Source of the DNA: Enchytraeus crypticus
Taxonomy: Eukaryota > Annelida > Clitellata > Enchytraeida > Enchytraeidae
DNA: 64,000 bases
Reading direction: 5' to 3'
Assembly (NCBI GenBank): GCA_905160935.1
Contig: CAJHZI010000254.1
Coordinates: 463,501-527,500, forward strand
Under the pieces are notes generated by a model, which searched no databases, had not been told where the DNA came from, and was given only the letters and a program-made list of their open reading frames with translations. This document shows positions 10,961 through 22,256 of this stretch, piece after piece (the first letter of the stretch is position 1; each line of letters opens with the position of its first letter). The position numbers were made by a program, and so were the translations under genes.

Positions 10961-11825
10961 AACATCTAATTAAATCACTAGATAGTAAATTTATATTGAA
11001 TTTGTGCGATTTGTCCATATGTCATTGATGTGTGTATTGTTCAGGATATTGAATACATGTCCTACATATTCCTTTTTTGTTGTAATTTGGACTGCTCTAT
11101 TTTTAAAATAAATGAGTTGTTGTTAAATAGTCTATTATTACATATGTACTAAATTAGCCTGTTGCTTTTTATCTTTTAGATTCTGAATATAGGTCTATAT
11201 AAATTATTCAGTTAGTATTTACTACAATGATGCGTAGCTAAATATAAAAGAAAATCCGATCGTCAGAAATGGTCAGAGGAATCCATGCAAAAGGCGTTTG
11301 AGGCCGTTAGTTTTTTCTGCTAATTTCTGCTAATATCAGGAACCCCTCACAATATTAAAGTAGGGGGGCAGACATGTGCAAAGAGTCAATGAAAGAAGAA
11401 TCAGCAAAGAGTCAATGAAAGAAGAATCATCAGTACAAAGGGATGTCTTAAGGAGCAGAGGGCAACAGTAAACGAAAAAAGCTTATGTTCCCTTCAGGTT
11501 GGCTTTGGTGACTTTAATTTTTAAATTTTGTCTATTAGCTAATAATAAATATTCAGGGTTAAACAATTCTAGCTATCTGTGTTATGATCTTCCGACTAGG
11601 GATCAATCTGAATCAGTTGGGTGAATATGTAGATCCTGACTTTTCCTTTTCAGAGCCATCGGGACTTAGTTAAGAAGCTATTAATTAGTAAATAGGGTAT
11701 TAGTAAATAGTATATAGACTCACTTTTAACTTAAAATTATTTTCAGCTATCTTTGCTAATCGGTTTTTGCTGAATATGAAGGATATTCTAACCAATTTAT
11801 AGGCCTATTAGAAATCACACAATTT
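10961..11825. other. Noncoding spacer
   Basis: AT-rich with no gene. A short direct duplication of CAAAGAGTCAATGAAAGAAG lies at about 11379-11425. Confidence 0.5.
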
Positions 11826-11940
11826 TTAATTTATTTTATTAACAGGAAAAAATAATGTGCAACCCAGCTGATGATGATGGAAAATGTAAATTATGAAATG
11901 AAATGGTGATAATGATGAACCATGAAATGTTGCTGATGGT

Positions 11941-12254
11941 TTGAACTGTTTGATAACAGATTCCGGCGAAAGTCTGCTACGAAGTCCACGAGGAAGCGGC
12001 GTGAAGTCTCGTCGTCATCAGAGTGAGGACAATCTAACACTGTGCTGCGATGATTCCAAAGACTCCATCGACACTCCAACCAAGACTCCCCGGTCTCTCA
12101 AACCAAATAAAGATAATGACATCTAATATGCGGTGAATTTGGAAGTGATAACGAGTTGTGGTTTCGTTGTGTGGCGTGTGCAGGGTTGGCTCATCGTGAC
12201 TGCAGTGGAGCCGATAAACCTAAAAACTACCGCTGCGATTACTGTTCTGTGTAG
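11941..12254 (+). pseudogene. pogo/Tigger-like transposase C-terminus with PHD-like finger
   Basis: Two adjacent frames encode the tail of a Tigger-type transposase. The first (11941-12126) is a Ser/Arg/Lys-rich linker. The second, open from 12129 to the TAG at 12252-12254, reads CGEFGSDNELWFRCVAC, then GLAHRDCSGAD and NYRCDYCSV. This is the Cys/His finger with an internal Trp found at the end of many animal pogo/Tigger transposases, with Cys pairs and the His-x2-Cys in order. A frameshift separates the two parts and the catalytic DDE domain is missing, so this is a 5'-truncated copy. The likely 3' end of the element is at 12752. Confidence 0.7.
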
Positions 12255-12752
12255 TGTTTAATATTAAGATTATTAAGAGTATGATAGCCAACACCTATAG
12301 ATGGGTAGGCTGATTATTTTGTTTATTGTCACGTCTAAAAGAAGATTTTATTAATTGCTAAGTCTAAAAGAAGATTGAGTTATTGCTTTAAAAACTTACC
12401 ACAAAACATCTGTTTAAGATTTTACATGGTGTATATACATGTATATAACCTTGTGTTTATTTAATACCACTGTTAAATTGAGGACTCTAATGCTGGTTTT
12501 AAAATTATCTGAGTTGAGGTAACATGAGCCATGCTAGCTCATTCTGCCCCTCCGTCGGGACAAGATGAGCCTCTAGGAAAAAAAATTTTCTTTTGAATTT
12601 AGCGTACTGAGGCGTATGGTAATTGACTAAAGTTTCTTCAGTATATAGCAGTGAGTAGAGACTATTGGTTAGGACGGTTAAAGTTTTGATAACCCGGCTA
12701 ATTAAGAAAATTTTGGCAAAAGTTCTTAAGCGGCTCATTTTGCCCCCCTTCC
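12255..12752 (+). mobile_element. 3' end of the pogo/Tigger-like element with subterminal hairpin
   Basis: A near-palindrome at 12537-12570 pairs GCTCATTCTGCCCC with GGGACAAGATGAGC. The sequence ends in CGGCTCATTTTGCCCC...TTCCCC, followed by TA. Hairpin-to-end distance (about 180-215 bp) matches that in the MITE at 761-1710. No matching 5' end is visible, in keeping with 5' truncation. Confidence 0.55.
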
Positions 12753-12981
12753 CCTACTACTGATTCTATAGCAAATCCAGGACTTTACGCCCGTGTCTAA
12801 AAATATTCTGGTTGTTGTGTCTTTCCTTGGTTGTTTCCTTACCCTTTAGTCTTTAATTAGTTTGTAAACCTTGTATGAACGGTATTATTCCACTCTTGTT
12901 ATATTTATAGATTTCCTTCTATTAGTTTGCAATTCTTTTTGCAACCTACATATGACTCGAAGCTTCCGTTAATACTAATTA

Positions 12982-15273
12982 CACTGGTCAACAGTGTTTT
13001 TGCATCCACCATCCCAGTAGGTGACCTTTATAGAATCGGATGTGCTGAATTCAAAAATGATATTCGTTTTTCTCCAGCACGTAAGGTTTCTAAGGTATGG
13101 GCCGAAGTGGAAATTGAAGTTTTACCCCTTTGTGTAAACAACAGTTAACCATGCAATATAATATGCAGTTAACTGTTTATTATAATACAATCATTTCCTT
13201 TGTGTTTTAGGTTTATTATATGCTTGCCGCATTGTTTGTTATGTTTCAGAAATAAAAGTGACATTTTTGAAGTTTTATTTGATTACTTTGTTGGAATGCC
13301 TCGAGTTTGCGTGAATCAACCGAATTTGTTTTGCTACATTTGTGGTGCATTCACACCGAAAAGTCAGCAAAGGAAGGTGACGGCTTTAGTGAAAACCAGC
13401 TACTACCATTACTTTGGTTGCAAGTTATGTGATCAGGACAAAAAATGGGCACCACATGTGTGTTGCCAGTCGTGCTGTAGTAATTTGCGAGACTGGTGTT
13501 CAGGTCGGCGAAGCTCCATGCCATTTGCAGTTCCTATGATATGGCGTGAGCCACGCGATCATTTCACAGACTGTTACTTCTGTTTGACCAAGGTGTCTGG
13601 ATTTTCATCAAAGAATAAGAGCAATATTGAATATCCATCACTTGATTCAACTATTAGACCTGTGCCTCATTCGGCCGAGCTACCAATACCTACATCACCC
13701 GTCAACAAACAGTTGTTGTCATCGTCTGATGAGAGTTCGACAGATAGTGACGAAGATGTTGATGAGTCACACGATACTTATGAGGAATGTACATCGAATG
13801 AACCTCACCTCATCTCACAGACAGAACTCAATGATCTTGTCAGAGATCTCAATCTGTCCAAGCAACAGTCTGAACTTTTAGCCTCGAGACTGCAGCAGTG
13901 GAATTTGGTACATCTTGAAGTTAGAATTTCTACATTCAGAAAGAGATATGCTGATCTCATGAAGTTCTTTAAGTATGAAAATGAGCTTTGTTCATGCACT
14001 GATGTTGATGGTTTACTTGTTGCTCTAAATCTGCATCATGATGCATCGCAGTGGCGTCTTTTCATAGACTCGTCCAAGCTCAGCTTGAAGGCCGTATTAT
14101 TACACAATGGCAATCAGCTCCCAAGCATTCCAGTAGCGCACTCTGTGCACCTTAAAGAAACCTATGACAGCATGGTAGTCCTTCTGCAGGCCATCAACTA
14201 CAGCAAACATCAATGGCATATCTGTGGAGACCTGAAGATTATAGGATTGCTGCTTGGACTGCAGGGAGGATTTACCATGTACTGTTGTTTCTTATGTTTG
14301 TGGGACAGCCGCGCCACTAAAGATCACTTCACCAAAAGAGAATGGCCACCTCGAGAGTCATTTCAGCTTGGTCAGAGCAATGTTAAAAATTTACCGTTGG
14401 TTGATCCAAAGAATGTGTATCTTCCTCCACTTCACATCAAATTAGGTTTGATGAAACAGTTTGTCAAAGCGCTTGACAAGGATAGTGCGACATTCAAGTA
14501 CTTGTGTAAGATCTTTCCACAAATCATTGATGCTAAACTTCGCGAAGGCATCTTTGTTGGGCCACAAATCAGGCAAGTTATGTCTGATTCTGAATTCGAC
14601 ACAATCATGACTGAAAGTGAGGTGACTGCATGGAGAAGTTTCAAATTGCTGTGCACTGACTTTTTGGGTAATCACAAAGCTAGTAACTTCATCGACTTGG
14701 TAGAGAATCTCTTGACAAGCTATCGCGTTCTAGGATGTCGTATGTCCTTGAAAGTACATTTTCTACATGCTCATCTCGATTTTTTTCCATCCAACCTCGG
14801 TGATGTCAGCGACGAGCATGGCGAACGTTTCCATCAGGAAATCGCTGAAATGGAAAAACGCTACCAAGGAAAGTGGAATCCGTCAATGATGGCGGATTAC
14901 TGTTGGACGCTTCAACGTGATGAACCCGGAGCGAAGTACAAGAGACAAAGCAAAAGAACTCATTTGTAGTTGTACAAACTTGCACTTGATCACACTTGAT
15001 TGCACCTGATTGCACCTGATTGCACTTCATACTTTGCTTGCATCATAATTGCACTGTTGCGTCATAATTATACTGTTTCTTATTAGTATGCATATATGCG
15101 TACAGCTCAGTTTCGTGTAGGCTATACTGAAAACTGAAATTTTCCAATATCTCGTAAACGTGACGTGGTAGAAAAATTTTGATTACAGATTCGGATTCAG
15201 CGTGAAATTTACTATAGGATACACTTAAATTCGTTTAGGATGCAGAAAAAAAGTTAAAATTTGTAGACCAGTG
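12982..15273 (+). mobile_element. Complete CACTA/EnSpm-like DNA transposon (2,292 bp)
   Basis: The left end is CACTGGTCAACA. The right end read inward on the minus strand is CACTGGTCTACA, which matches at 11 of 12 positions. The trinucleotide TTA lies directly outside both ends (12979-12981 and 15274-15276). CACT termini with a 3-bp duplication are the hallmark of CACTA/EnSpm elements. Subterminal similarity goes further in: TTTTTGCATCC on the left and TTTTTCTGCATCC on the right. One long uninterrupted ORF fills most of the interior. With both ends, a duplication and an open frame, the copy looks complete and young compared with its neighbours. The superfamily is inferred from ends and target size. 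Confidence 0.7.
13200..14969 (+). CDS. Putative CACTA-like transposase, 589 codons (557 aa from the likely start)
   Basis: An intact ORF in the element at 12982-15273. The ATG at 13296 (MPRVCVNQPNLFCYICG) is the likelier start, because the 32 residues before it look like read-in. From the N-terminus there is a Cys-rich zinc-binding region (C45-x2-C48, C74-x2-C77, CC at 88-89, CC at 92-93, and later DCYFC), then an acidic Ser/Asp linker near residues 173-191. The central block ICGDLKIIGLLLGLQ (Asp344) is followed by YCCFLCLWD, and the C-terminal block is HGERFHQEIAEMEKRYQGKW (Glu542) with ADYCWTLQRDEPG near the end. Proteins of this type are abundant and unnamed in chelicerate, insect and cnidarian genomes. 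Asp344 and Glu542 are candidate catalytic residues by position only. A transposase role is inferred from the flanking inverted ends. Confidence 0.75.
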   Translation: MCFRFIICLPHCLLCFRNKSDIFEVLFDYFVGMPRVCVNQPNLFCYICGAFTPKSQQRKVTALVKTSYYHYFGCKLCDQDKKWAPHVCCQSCCSNLRDWCSGRRSSMPFAVPMIWREPRDHFTDCYFCLTKVSGFSSKNKSNIEYPSLDSTIRPVPHSAELPIPTSPVNKQLLSSSDESSTDSDEDVDESHDTYEECTSNEPHLISQTELNDLVRDLNLSKQQSELLASRLQQWNLVHLEVRISTFRKRYADLMKFFKYENELCSCTDVDGLLVALNLHHDASQWRLFIDSSKLSLKAVLLHNGNQLPSIPVAHSVHLKETYDSMVVLLQAINYSKHQWHICGDLKIIGLLLGLQGGFTMYCCFLCLWDSRATKDHFTKREWPPRESFQLGQSNVKNLPLVDPKNVYLPPLHIKLGLMKQFVKALDKDSATFKYLCKIFPQIIDAKLREGIFVGPQIRQVMSDSEFDTIMTESEVTAWRSFKLLCTDFLGNHKASNFIDLVENLLTSYRVLGCRMSLKVHFLHAHLDFFPSNLGDVSDEHGERFHQEIAEMEKRYQGKWNPSMMADYCWTLQRDEPGAKYKRQSKRTHL

Positions 15274-15280
15274 TTATCGG

Positions 15281-15890
15281 ACAGCTATTCTGGGTGTGAT
15301 GCTGGCATGTGCTGGTGCACCGGAGCAGTACTCGTGCACTGCATGTGTAGGCTGTTAGTGCATACAACCACGCTATATAAACCCTTGTTTACTTCTTCCG
15401 GGAGTCAGAATGTCACTGAGTTCACTTAGTGAGTTGATAGAGGGAGTTCAGTGGAGAGGTGGTCAGTGAGTTGGTCAGTTAAGTATTATGTTTCGATAGT
15501 TTCTTTGCTATTATTATACGGAGGACACGGCTCTTGTTCTATTCCTTATTTCTTGTCTTTAACTCAAGAGTTATCTTCGGGTGTAAGTATTATCTTGCGT
15601 GTAATGAACTTGATATGTAACTTAATTTTAAATTATAGTAGTGTAACAAGCCTGAACATTTTAAGTATGGAACAGTAACTATTTAATAGTAGGTGGTTTG
15701 CATGGTGTGAATGCTATGAATAATATCTTGTTAAGTAATGGTCTCCTCTTGTTAGTATAGGAAATTATACTGATGATCATACTGATGAGGGCAGCAACTC
15801 CCATCGTCCTCAAAAGGTTCGAACCCTAGACGTGGAAAGGCACCTTAGAATAAATAACAAGTGAACTGAATGGATGTTGTTATATTTTAA
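15281..15890 (+). mobile_element. Possible solo LTR-like promoter/terminator unit
   Basis: A TATATAAA box near 15372 is followed by a transcribed-looking GT-rich leader, a B-box-like GGTTCGAACCC near 15815 and AATAAA near 15850. There is no coding capacity. The layout resembles a lone long terminal repeat of a retrotransposon, but no partner LTR or duplication was confirmed, so this is tentative. Confidence 0.25.
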
Positions 15891-17584
15891 CGTCGGTCTC
15901 GTAAGACGACGATGATGTTGTATGGGGAAACTAACTGTAGAACTCAGGTACGTGATCTGATGTCATAAAGCCAGATAGGCCGCTAGCAATGTGAGAGACT
16001 GTGAAGAACTTGACGCGAGAGACTTTATTCATTTAATATTAATAAACTTTATATTACAGTTATCTAAATTAAGTTACAGTACCGTAAATCAATTACGCTC
16101 TGATAGTTAATTTCTGCATCGACCAGGTCCTAACCAGCACAGCAGGGGGCGCATATTTCCGAAGGCACCATTTGAAGCGGGCCGAGCCCGAAGGCCCCGC
16201 TTCAAGTGCGTTCAACAGAGAAGTCCAATAGAGAGTAACTGCAGAATGAACCGCTTTGCATCTAAACACAGCATCGACTGAATCCAATGAACAGCAACTA
16301 ACTAAACTAACTTTGCGGCCTAAAGCCTACCAACACTCATCGCAACGCAATGCCGCAGAGCAACCTATTCCCAAAACATTACCATAGAAGTAGCCAACTT
16401 ATAACTTCAACAATACGCAGTTTCTCGATAGAATGCCGGATGAGATCAGCAGTTTCTAGGAAAATATGCAATGTTCTAGAAAACAGCCAAACTTGATAGC
16501 TTATAACAATAATATGCTTAACCTCAGTACCACTACAACAAGCACAGTTTGGAGAATATATAAGTATACGGAATTCCTCGAAAGGTTCTAACCTATTATT
16601 AATTGTACCTTGCATCTTTAGCTTCCGCTATTATTTTCATATGACGTCTGATTTTGTCAGGATCTAATTAAAGATTCACACGTTGTTTGTAGATGTTTAC
16701 ATGTTGATTGTATATTGCTGCCAACGAGTTGCACATTGCTTCTATTCTTGAAAAAAAGGAAAAACACATCATAGAAAAACTAATTAGTCCAAAGAGTGAT
16801 CGAATAACATATTCTAAAAATAGTGGTAGCAGTGCCGTGCAGAAGTCGAATGATCTGATACAGCTGGATGGAGATCCAAACTACTTCCAGTAATCAATAA
16901 TCACTTACTATCACCTGTTGCATTGCCCTCGTGACTGGGACCGAATACCTTGTAATTTTCTAAAGTTTATGTAAATCTAGCCATGGCCGAAGCATTGAAA
17001 GGTAAAACAGCTTAAAATATACAATTGAAATATACAAAATTTAATTCGTACATGTTGCTAATGTTGATTCTAGATTAAAATTACGATATACGTGTTTGAT
17101 GTTAAAAGAAGCACGCGCATGTCAAATTTTAAAAAATTAAATAAAATTAGCCTATAGAATATTTCATAATGACTCCGTATCTGCAGTTGCATGGTTGCTG
17201 TATATTATTAATGGTTTAAGAGGTCATAGCTATAAGTTGACAGACTTCGGAAAGTTTTCTTTTTCTCAAAAGGGTGATGGGTAGGTGGAACTAGTGAGGA
17301 GGTTGTGAATGCGGTGTCGGTGAACAGTTTTAAAAACAAGCTGGAAGTTGTAATCGTGTATGATTGGGGATTGAAATTAGCCCTTGGCTTTTCTTCCCTT
17401 GTTCCTGCTACCTAAGTTTGACTAAGGATTGAATAACGAAAGATGGTAGCAGTCCTGGTAAATTCTGGTAAATATTAAACATCGGACAATATTCTCAACC
17501 CGAAACGGTGCTGCTAATAATTCCAAATTTTTGAACAAGTATTTGACAGTAATGTCTCAACAGCTCAATGATTAGAGATGTAGA
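15891..17584. other. Noncoding spacer
   Basis: No recognisable gene. The short frames at 16093-16287 (-), 16379-16615 (-) and 16708-16893 (+) have no recognisable family and no splice context. Confidence 0.5.
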
Positions 17585-17800
17585 TAACATCTTGAAGTTT
17601 TAAATAACAGATCCTGAGGTGAATTGAACCCTCGTGGGTTCGAAGCCCAGCCGCGCTGATCAGAGAGTAAAATCTTGGACATTCACTGGACTGGCTATAC
17701 GGAAAATGGTCTAAATTGCCTAATGGTTTAAACATGTGGTATTAAAAGTGATAGATATCAACAAAATTGATCATTTCACTATAATGTGTGTTTTTTAACG
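17585..17800 (+). repeat. Dispersed repeat family B, copy 2, with tRNA-like box
   Basis: It matches copy 1 (8224-8400) and additionally contains CTCGTGGGTTCGAAGCCCAG at about 17632, which resembles a tRNA T-arm/B box. The family may be tRNA-derived, with copy 1 having lost that part. Confidence 0.65.
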
Positions 17801-18713
17801 GAATAATAAGATAAATTCCAATGTAAATATTTTGTCATATGCAAAACCTATGAATGTATAATAAACTTCTATTCATATTACTGTAGTAAATTTCCTCAAT
17901 TATCAAATTATAATTCTAGAATTTGATCGCTGCTGTGGAACTCTTGAAGAGCTTCAAGCAGAGTTGAGGGCACACGAGGTTGAAATCGGGTCGAGTTACA
18001 CCAGCTTTCATACTGATAAAGAATTTTCTCATGGCCTTCAGAGTAGGTTTTACTTTAGGTTTTCTATTTCTTTGAATATAGTCTAATTCTGATATGTTCT
18101 TTTCAGGGTTTAATGTGCACTTCATTGACAAATTTTTGCATTGCAGATTAGGCGGTGTAGCTTAAATAGAGTACTACATTCTAGATTTGTAGATTTCTTT
18201 ATCTAGATTTACCCTAGTAACAGTTGCGTTACTATTAATCAGCTCGAAATGTTGTACACAGCAATACTTATCCTCAGAGTATTTATTTCTTGAGTTGAAT
18301 TTGTTTGACGTCAGAAAGGACATTCGGTTAATGAGCACCTAGACTTCAGGAATTGCTACAAAATTTTGTGTAACGAATGGATAGAGTAATGGAAGTTTAT
18401 TCGGGACCCTAGCTAAACTATGATTCAACAAAAGATGATGACGAATTAAATATATGTAATCTTTAGTTGTTTTGAGTGGTGCACTTATGACCTTTAATTG
18501 TACTGATTGTGCCAAGTATTGTTTATTTTTTAAACATAATGTTGTATACATTTTTTTTCACCAATTTCTCAATCAGGACTAGAATATATAACACATTCAT
18601 GAATACATGAGTTTTCACTGATAGTAATTTAATAAAATATATTTAATGTAATAGTAATAATGAATAGTATTTTAAAAGTGTCTATTTGAAAATACTCCTA
18701 TGTTTTCATTCAG
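17801..18713. other. Noncoding spacer
   Basis: AT-rich, no gene recognised. Confidence 0.5.
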
Positions 18714-18853
18714 AACCTCTAGCTGGTCGCCATATCAGGTGGTATGAGGGTCAACCTTATAGCAGTTCTTGTAGGCAGGTGCGAGAGTGTTCCCATGGGC
18801 CAGACAGAAACAAGATGACAAAGATACGCAGAGCCCAAAGTAGAGATAGGATG
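18714..18853 (+). CDS. Candidate exon of unknown gene
   Basis: A 140-bp open segment lies between a TTTTCATTCAG acceptor and an ATG|GTGAGTG donor. It encodes EPLAGRHIRWYEG, QPYSSSCRQVREC and a basic tail. Its composition is more GC-rich than the flanks. It sits 0.7 kb upstream of the MULE coding region and could be a 5' exon of that element, or an unrelated host exon. No family is recognised. Confidence 0.3.
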
Positions 18854-19480
18854 GTGAGTGAAAAGCATTTGTCGTCTTTAGTTGCAAGTTGAATTGGTTT
18901 TGAGTTTTATATTTGAATTAAAATATACATTTTTTTGCTATTTTAGATTGTAGAACTTTAATTTTGTCGCTTTTTCAACGATTTCTTCTGAAAAATAAAT
19001 GGCATTGTTGTGTATGCTGATATTATTCCCTTAAATTAAATTAATTCGGGTACGAGTTGTTTGGTTATAGAGATTATATGGAAGCCATTAGAAGTTTAGA
19101 AAGTTAGAGAGAGAGTAACAGTGACGTCTTCAATTTTAATGTATGTAAACAAATCCAGAAGAATGTTGTTGTTATATTCTTTCGTTATTTATTAGTGCAT
19201 TTCAATGTATTTAATGTGAATCGATGCAACATTACCAAGAACTTCTTGTTTAGTTCTTCGAACTTTTTGCTTCATTAGTCACTTGCATTGTTATGTTAAC
19301 TTGCACTCTTATGTGACCTGGATTGCAAAGCAATTTTTGCTTTTATGAAATATGAATTCACACAGCCATTTTGTATTTGAACTTTACTCATTATTACTAG
19401 AAATCATTAATTTTGTAATACAGCAAGTACTATTTTTAAATAGTCCTATTTTCACCTTCGTATTGCTAGCTTCTCTCATC
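18854..19480. other. Noncoding, perhaps intronic
   Basis: AT-rich. No feature beyond the possible intron between the exon candidate at 18714-18853 and the MULE coding region. Confidence 0.4.
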
Positions 19481-21553
19481 CTTTTTTTGAGGGTCGTACG
19501 GTTACACCCATACGACCCACAAAACATGGACATGCCAGTAGGCAGTGCATTAAGAGACAGATGGTTACAACATGACAATTAAATGTTTTTGCAAAATTTC
19601 CTTTCTGACTTCCTGGGTTTTTTTTGTTGTCATATTTCCTCCAGTCTCTCCATGGTTAAAAGGGATCTTTGGTTGGCAGGTTTTTTGTTGTTGTAATTTT
19701 TGCCTTTAATTATTTTTCTTTTTCAGGAAAAGAACGATCATGTGGTAGTGAAGAGACGGACGCTTATTCAACCGACGAAGAAGATGGATTGCCCGGCTCG
19801 GTTCATAGTGGCTAGAGTGCTCTTCTTCAAGCCAGATGTCGTTGAGGAGCTCAAGGCTATAAGTATGGGTGCGACCAGCACCAGTGGATCTGGTAATGGT
19901 AATGCTGGTCGCACCAAGTTAGTCTGTGCTCTCAAGAATGACCTTGCATCAGCTTCTGTTGAAGATCTCCTTGAGGGATATCTATTCTATCTATTCTACC
20001 GTCCAGTATCGCCATACTGGTAGGCTTGCTAAGCTGACATCGCTTGTCGATGATAAGGTTCGTAGCAAGGTTAGGGAGCTCTACCTGCAGGGACATGACA
20101 AGGTTGAGTTCATCCAGCATATGCTGGAGATATATGTCACGCAGGAGCTTAAGCAAACTGATCGCCTATACAAGGCCTTCTTTCCCGACAAACAGACTAT
20201 TCGTAATATTATATGGTCTGTAAAGTTGAAAAACCGCTGGAGTAAGTACGATATAGTTAATGCTGACAATTTTGTAAGAAATTGGGAACACACAGCTGAT
20301 TGAATCTTCTTCAGAGCTCCCACCAGAACCCCTCGAGCTGAAGAGGATGGACTGACAACACTCAGGTCATCAGTTCAATTGATGATGTGAGTGAGGTCGG
20401 GCCCGTCTGTGGTCAGTGGACTAACCCTCCTACTGACACAGAACTGCTTTTTGTATATCAAAGTGCTGACATGGCTCATCTGTATAGGCGGTATGGACCT
20501 TCTGGCATTTTGATAGATGCAACGTACAAAACTTGTAATTATGATTTGCCTTTGTACTGCGTCTCAGTTAAAACAATTTGTGGTTACCAACCAGCCCATT
20601 TGTATGTTCATCACGCACAGAGTCGACGGAGGCAATTGCTGAGGCTTTAGGTGTCCTGAAAGGTTGGGATGAACATGTAGCCCCTAAGTATGGGATGACA
20701 GATTTTGCTTTTGAAGAAATAAATGCACTAACTCTGGTATGGGATGAAATGAAGGTATTTTTGTGTGATTTTCATCGGGAGCAGGCTTGGGTTAGATGGT
20801 GTAGGACTAGGATCAACTTAGGAGAATTAAGTGAGAATGAGGTTAAGGCTAGGTTAAGAGCAGTAGCTAATGCTGAGACTGAGGAGGATATGTTGGAGGC
20901 ATTTAGGGAGCTGAGTGAATTAGAGGGTTATGATGGTAGCTCCGTGCAGAGATACTTTGAGAGGACGTGGTGGCCTCATGTTGAACGTTGGTCTCGTGCC
21001 TACGAGCCTCTGGACTTGCTGTACCACACTAATAATGGCACTGAGCGCTTACATGAGACGCTGAAGTATCAGTATCTAAGAGATTACAAGAAGTGTTCCC
21101 TGTCGCAGTTATTAGAAGTGGTAATGAGGAAGTACTTACCTGCAAGATTCAGAGAGTACATGGAGGCCAACACGAAAATGATGTCATCATACAAGCTGTA
21201 CAACAGAGAGTTGGATGTATCTCTGCACAAAAGACCGGAGGCTGTAGTCACTCTGCTGAAGAAAGGTGAGGGTAGAGCTGTAGCGGAGCATGAGTGCTAG
21301 GGTTCCGCAGGTTAGCGATAGAGAGTTCCATGTTCCCTCAGATAGCAGGACTAATGCAGTGTACAGGGTTGTCATTGATGGTAGAGAATCTTCCTGCAGT
21401 TGCCGTAAGTATTGGAAGACTAAAGTTCCTTGTAAACACTTTTTTCTAATGGGACCAGATTATCATCCATACAGAAGATTAAATGAGATACTCGCTAGCC
21501 CTGTGTACCGTATTGACCATGCAGTATTGAGGGAGCTGGTAGCAGAACTATGA
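19480..21553 (+). pseudogene. MULE transposase with SWIM finger (MULE-1), broken
   Basis: Mutator-like transposase in several frames. The N-terminal pieces at 19484-19582 and 19728-20023 contain VRLHPYDPQNMDMP and KKMDCPARFIVARVLFF. A DNA-binding-like part follows at 20020-20300 (SKVRELYLQGHDKVEFIQHM). The catalytic domain starts at 20387: Asp in GILIDATYK (codon 20516-20518), Asp in LCDFHREQAW (20767-20769) and Glu in NGTERLHETLK (21043-21045), the MULE DDE set. A frameshift near 20610 splits the domain, and stops lie near 20302 and 21298. The C-terminal SWIM zinc finger, CSCRKYWKTKVPCKH, is intact at about 21394-21441. Some breaks at the 5' side may be introns. All three acidic residues persist, so decay is moderate. 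Confidence 0.85.
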
Positions 21554-21688
21554 CACCTACTGCAGCACCTAGCATTAGTATCAGACCAGCTGAGTCACCG
21601 ACGACTGCTGTGAAACGGAATGAATCTGGTGATGGTTCACAAATGAAAATTATAAATAATTGAGACTGGTATAAGATCCATTCAGTCA

Positions 21689-22069
21689 GTGCTTTGGCAA
21701 CCATCTGAGGAAAGCTTCAAAGAGTTTGAGGGAAAGCTTAAAGCTTTGATGGAGGAGTTCAAAGGAGCAGTGCCAGTGAATGAGTGTGGTCTGATCAGAC
21801 TCCGTGAGCTAAGAGAGATACAGCGTCGTCAGGTGCCTGTCAGTTTGTCAGAGACGGTGAAAGAGGCAGGTAGTGCTGTAGGTAGTTCTGTAGATAATGT
21901 GGTTGAGATAGGTGGTGATGTAGGTAGCGCTGTAGGTAATGTGGTTGAGGTAGCACTAAGTAGCGCTGTAGCTAATGCGGTTGAGAAGGTAGCAGTAGGT
22001 AGCACTGTAGGTATTGTGATTGAGGTAGCAGTTGATAGGCTGTCGGTAATGTGGTGGAGGGTGAGGTAG
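21689..22069 (+). CDS. MULE-1 accessory segment with 30-bp tandem repeats
   Basis: The open frame starts with a charged helical segment (SFKEFEGKLKALMEEFKG) and a RLRELREIQRRQ stretch. It then runs into degenerate repeats of GTAGGTAGCGCTGTAGGTAA / TGTGGTTGAGGTAG giving SAVGNVVEV units (about 21870-22040). It lies between the transposase and the Ulp1-like protease in the same orientation, so it is probably part of the same element, perhaps the linker of one long ORF. The related phrase AATGTGGTTGAGAT recurs in the tandem array at 25826-26008. Confidence 0.45.
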   Translation: MLWQPSEESFKEFEGKLKALMEEFKGAVPVNECGLIRLRELREIQRRQVPVSLSETVKEAGSAVGSSVDNVVEIGGDVGSAVGNVVEVALSSAVANAVEKVAVGSTVGIVIEVAVDRLSVMWWRVR

Positions 22070-22256
22070 AGGTTGTAGATTGTGATAACCGTGTGCTTAG
22101 TGAAGAGGGAGCTAGTGTGTGTGGGGCACCGATCAACAGCTGATAACGATCATATATACTGTAGGTCCTCTTGTAGATTCAGAGCGACCAATTCAAACGC
22201 ACGCTTAAAAGTGTAAATTAGAGTTTGAAGTTGAGCACATAAAAAATCTTCCAGCG

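Noticed and set aside
15371-15700. TATA box and following frame 15451-15678 as a host gene
   Set aside because: The frame has no recognisable family, and the block has the layout of a lone terminal repeat with a poly(A) signal. Kept only as a tentative LTR-like unit.
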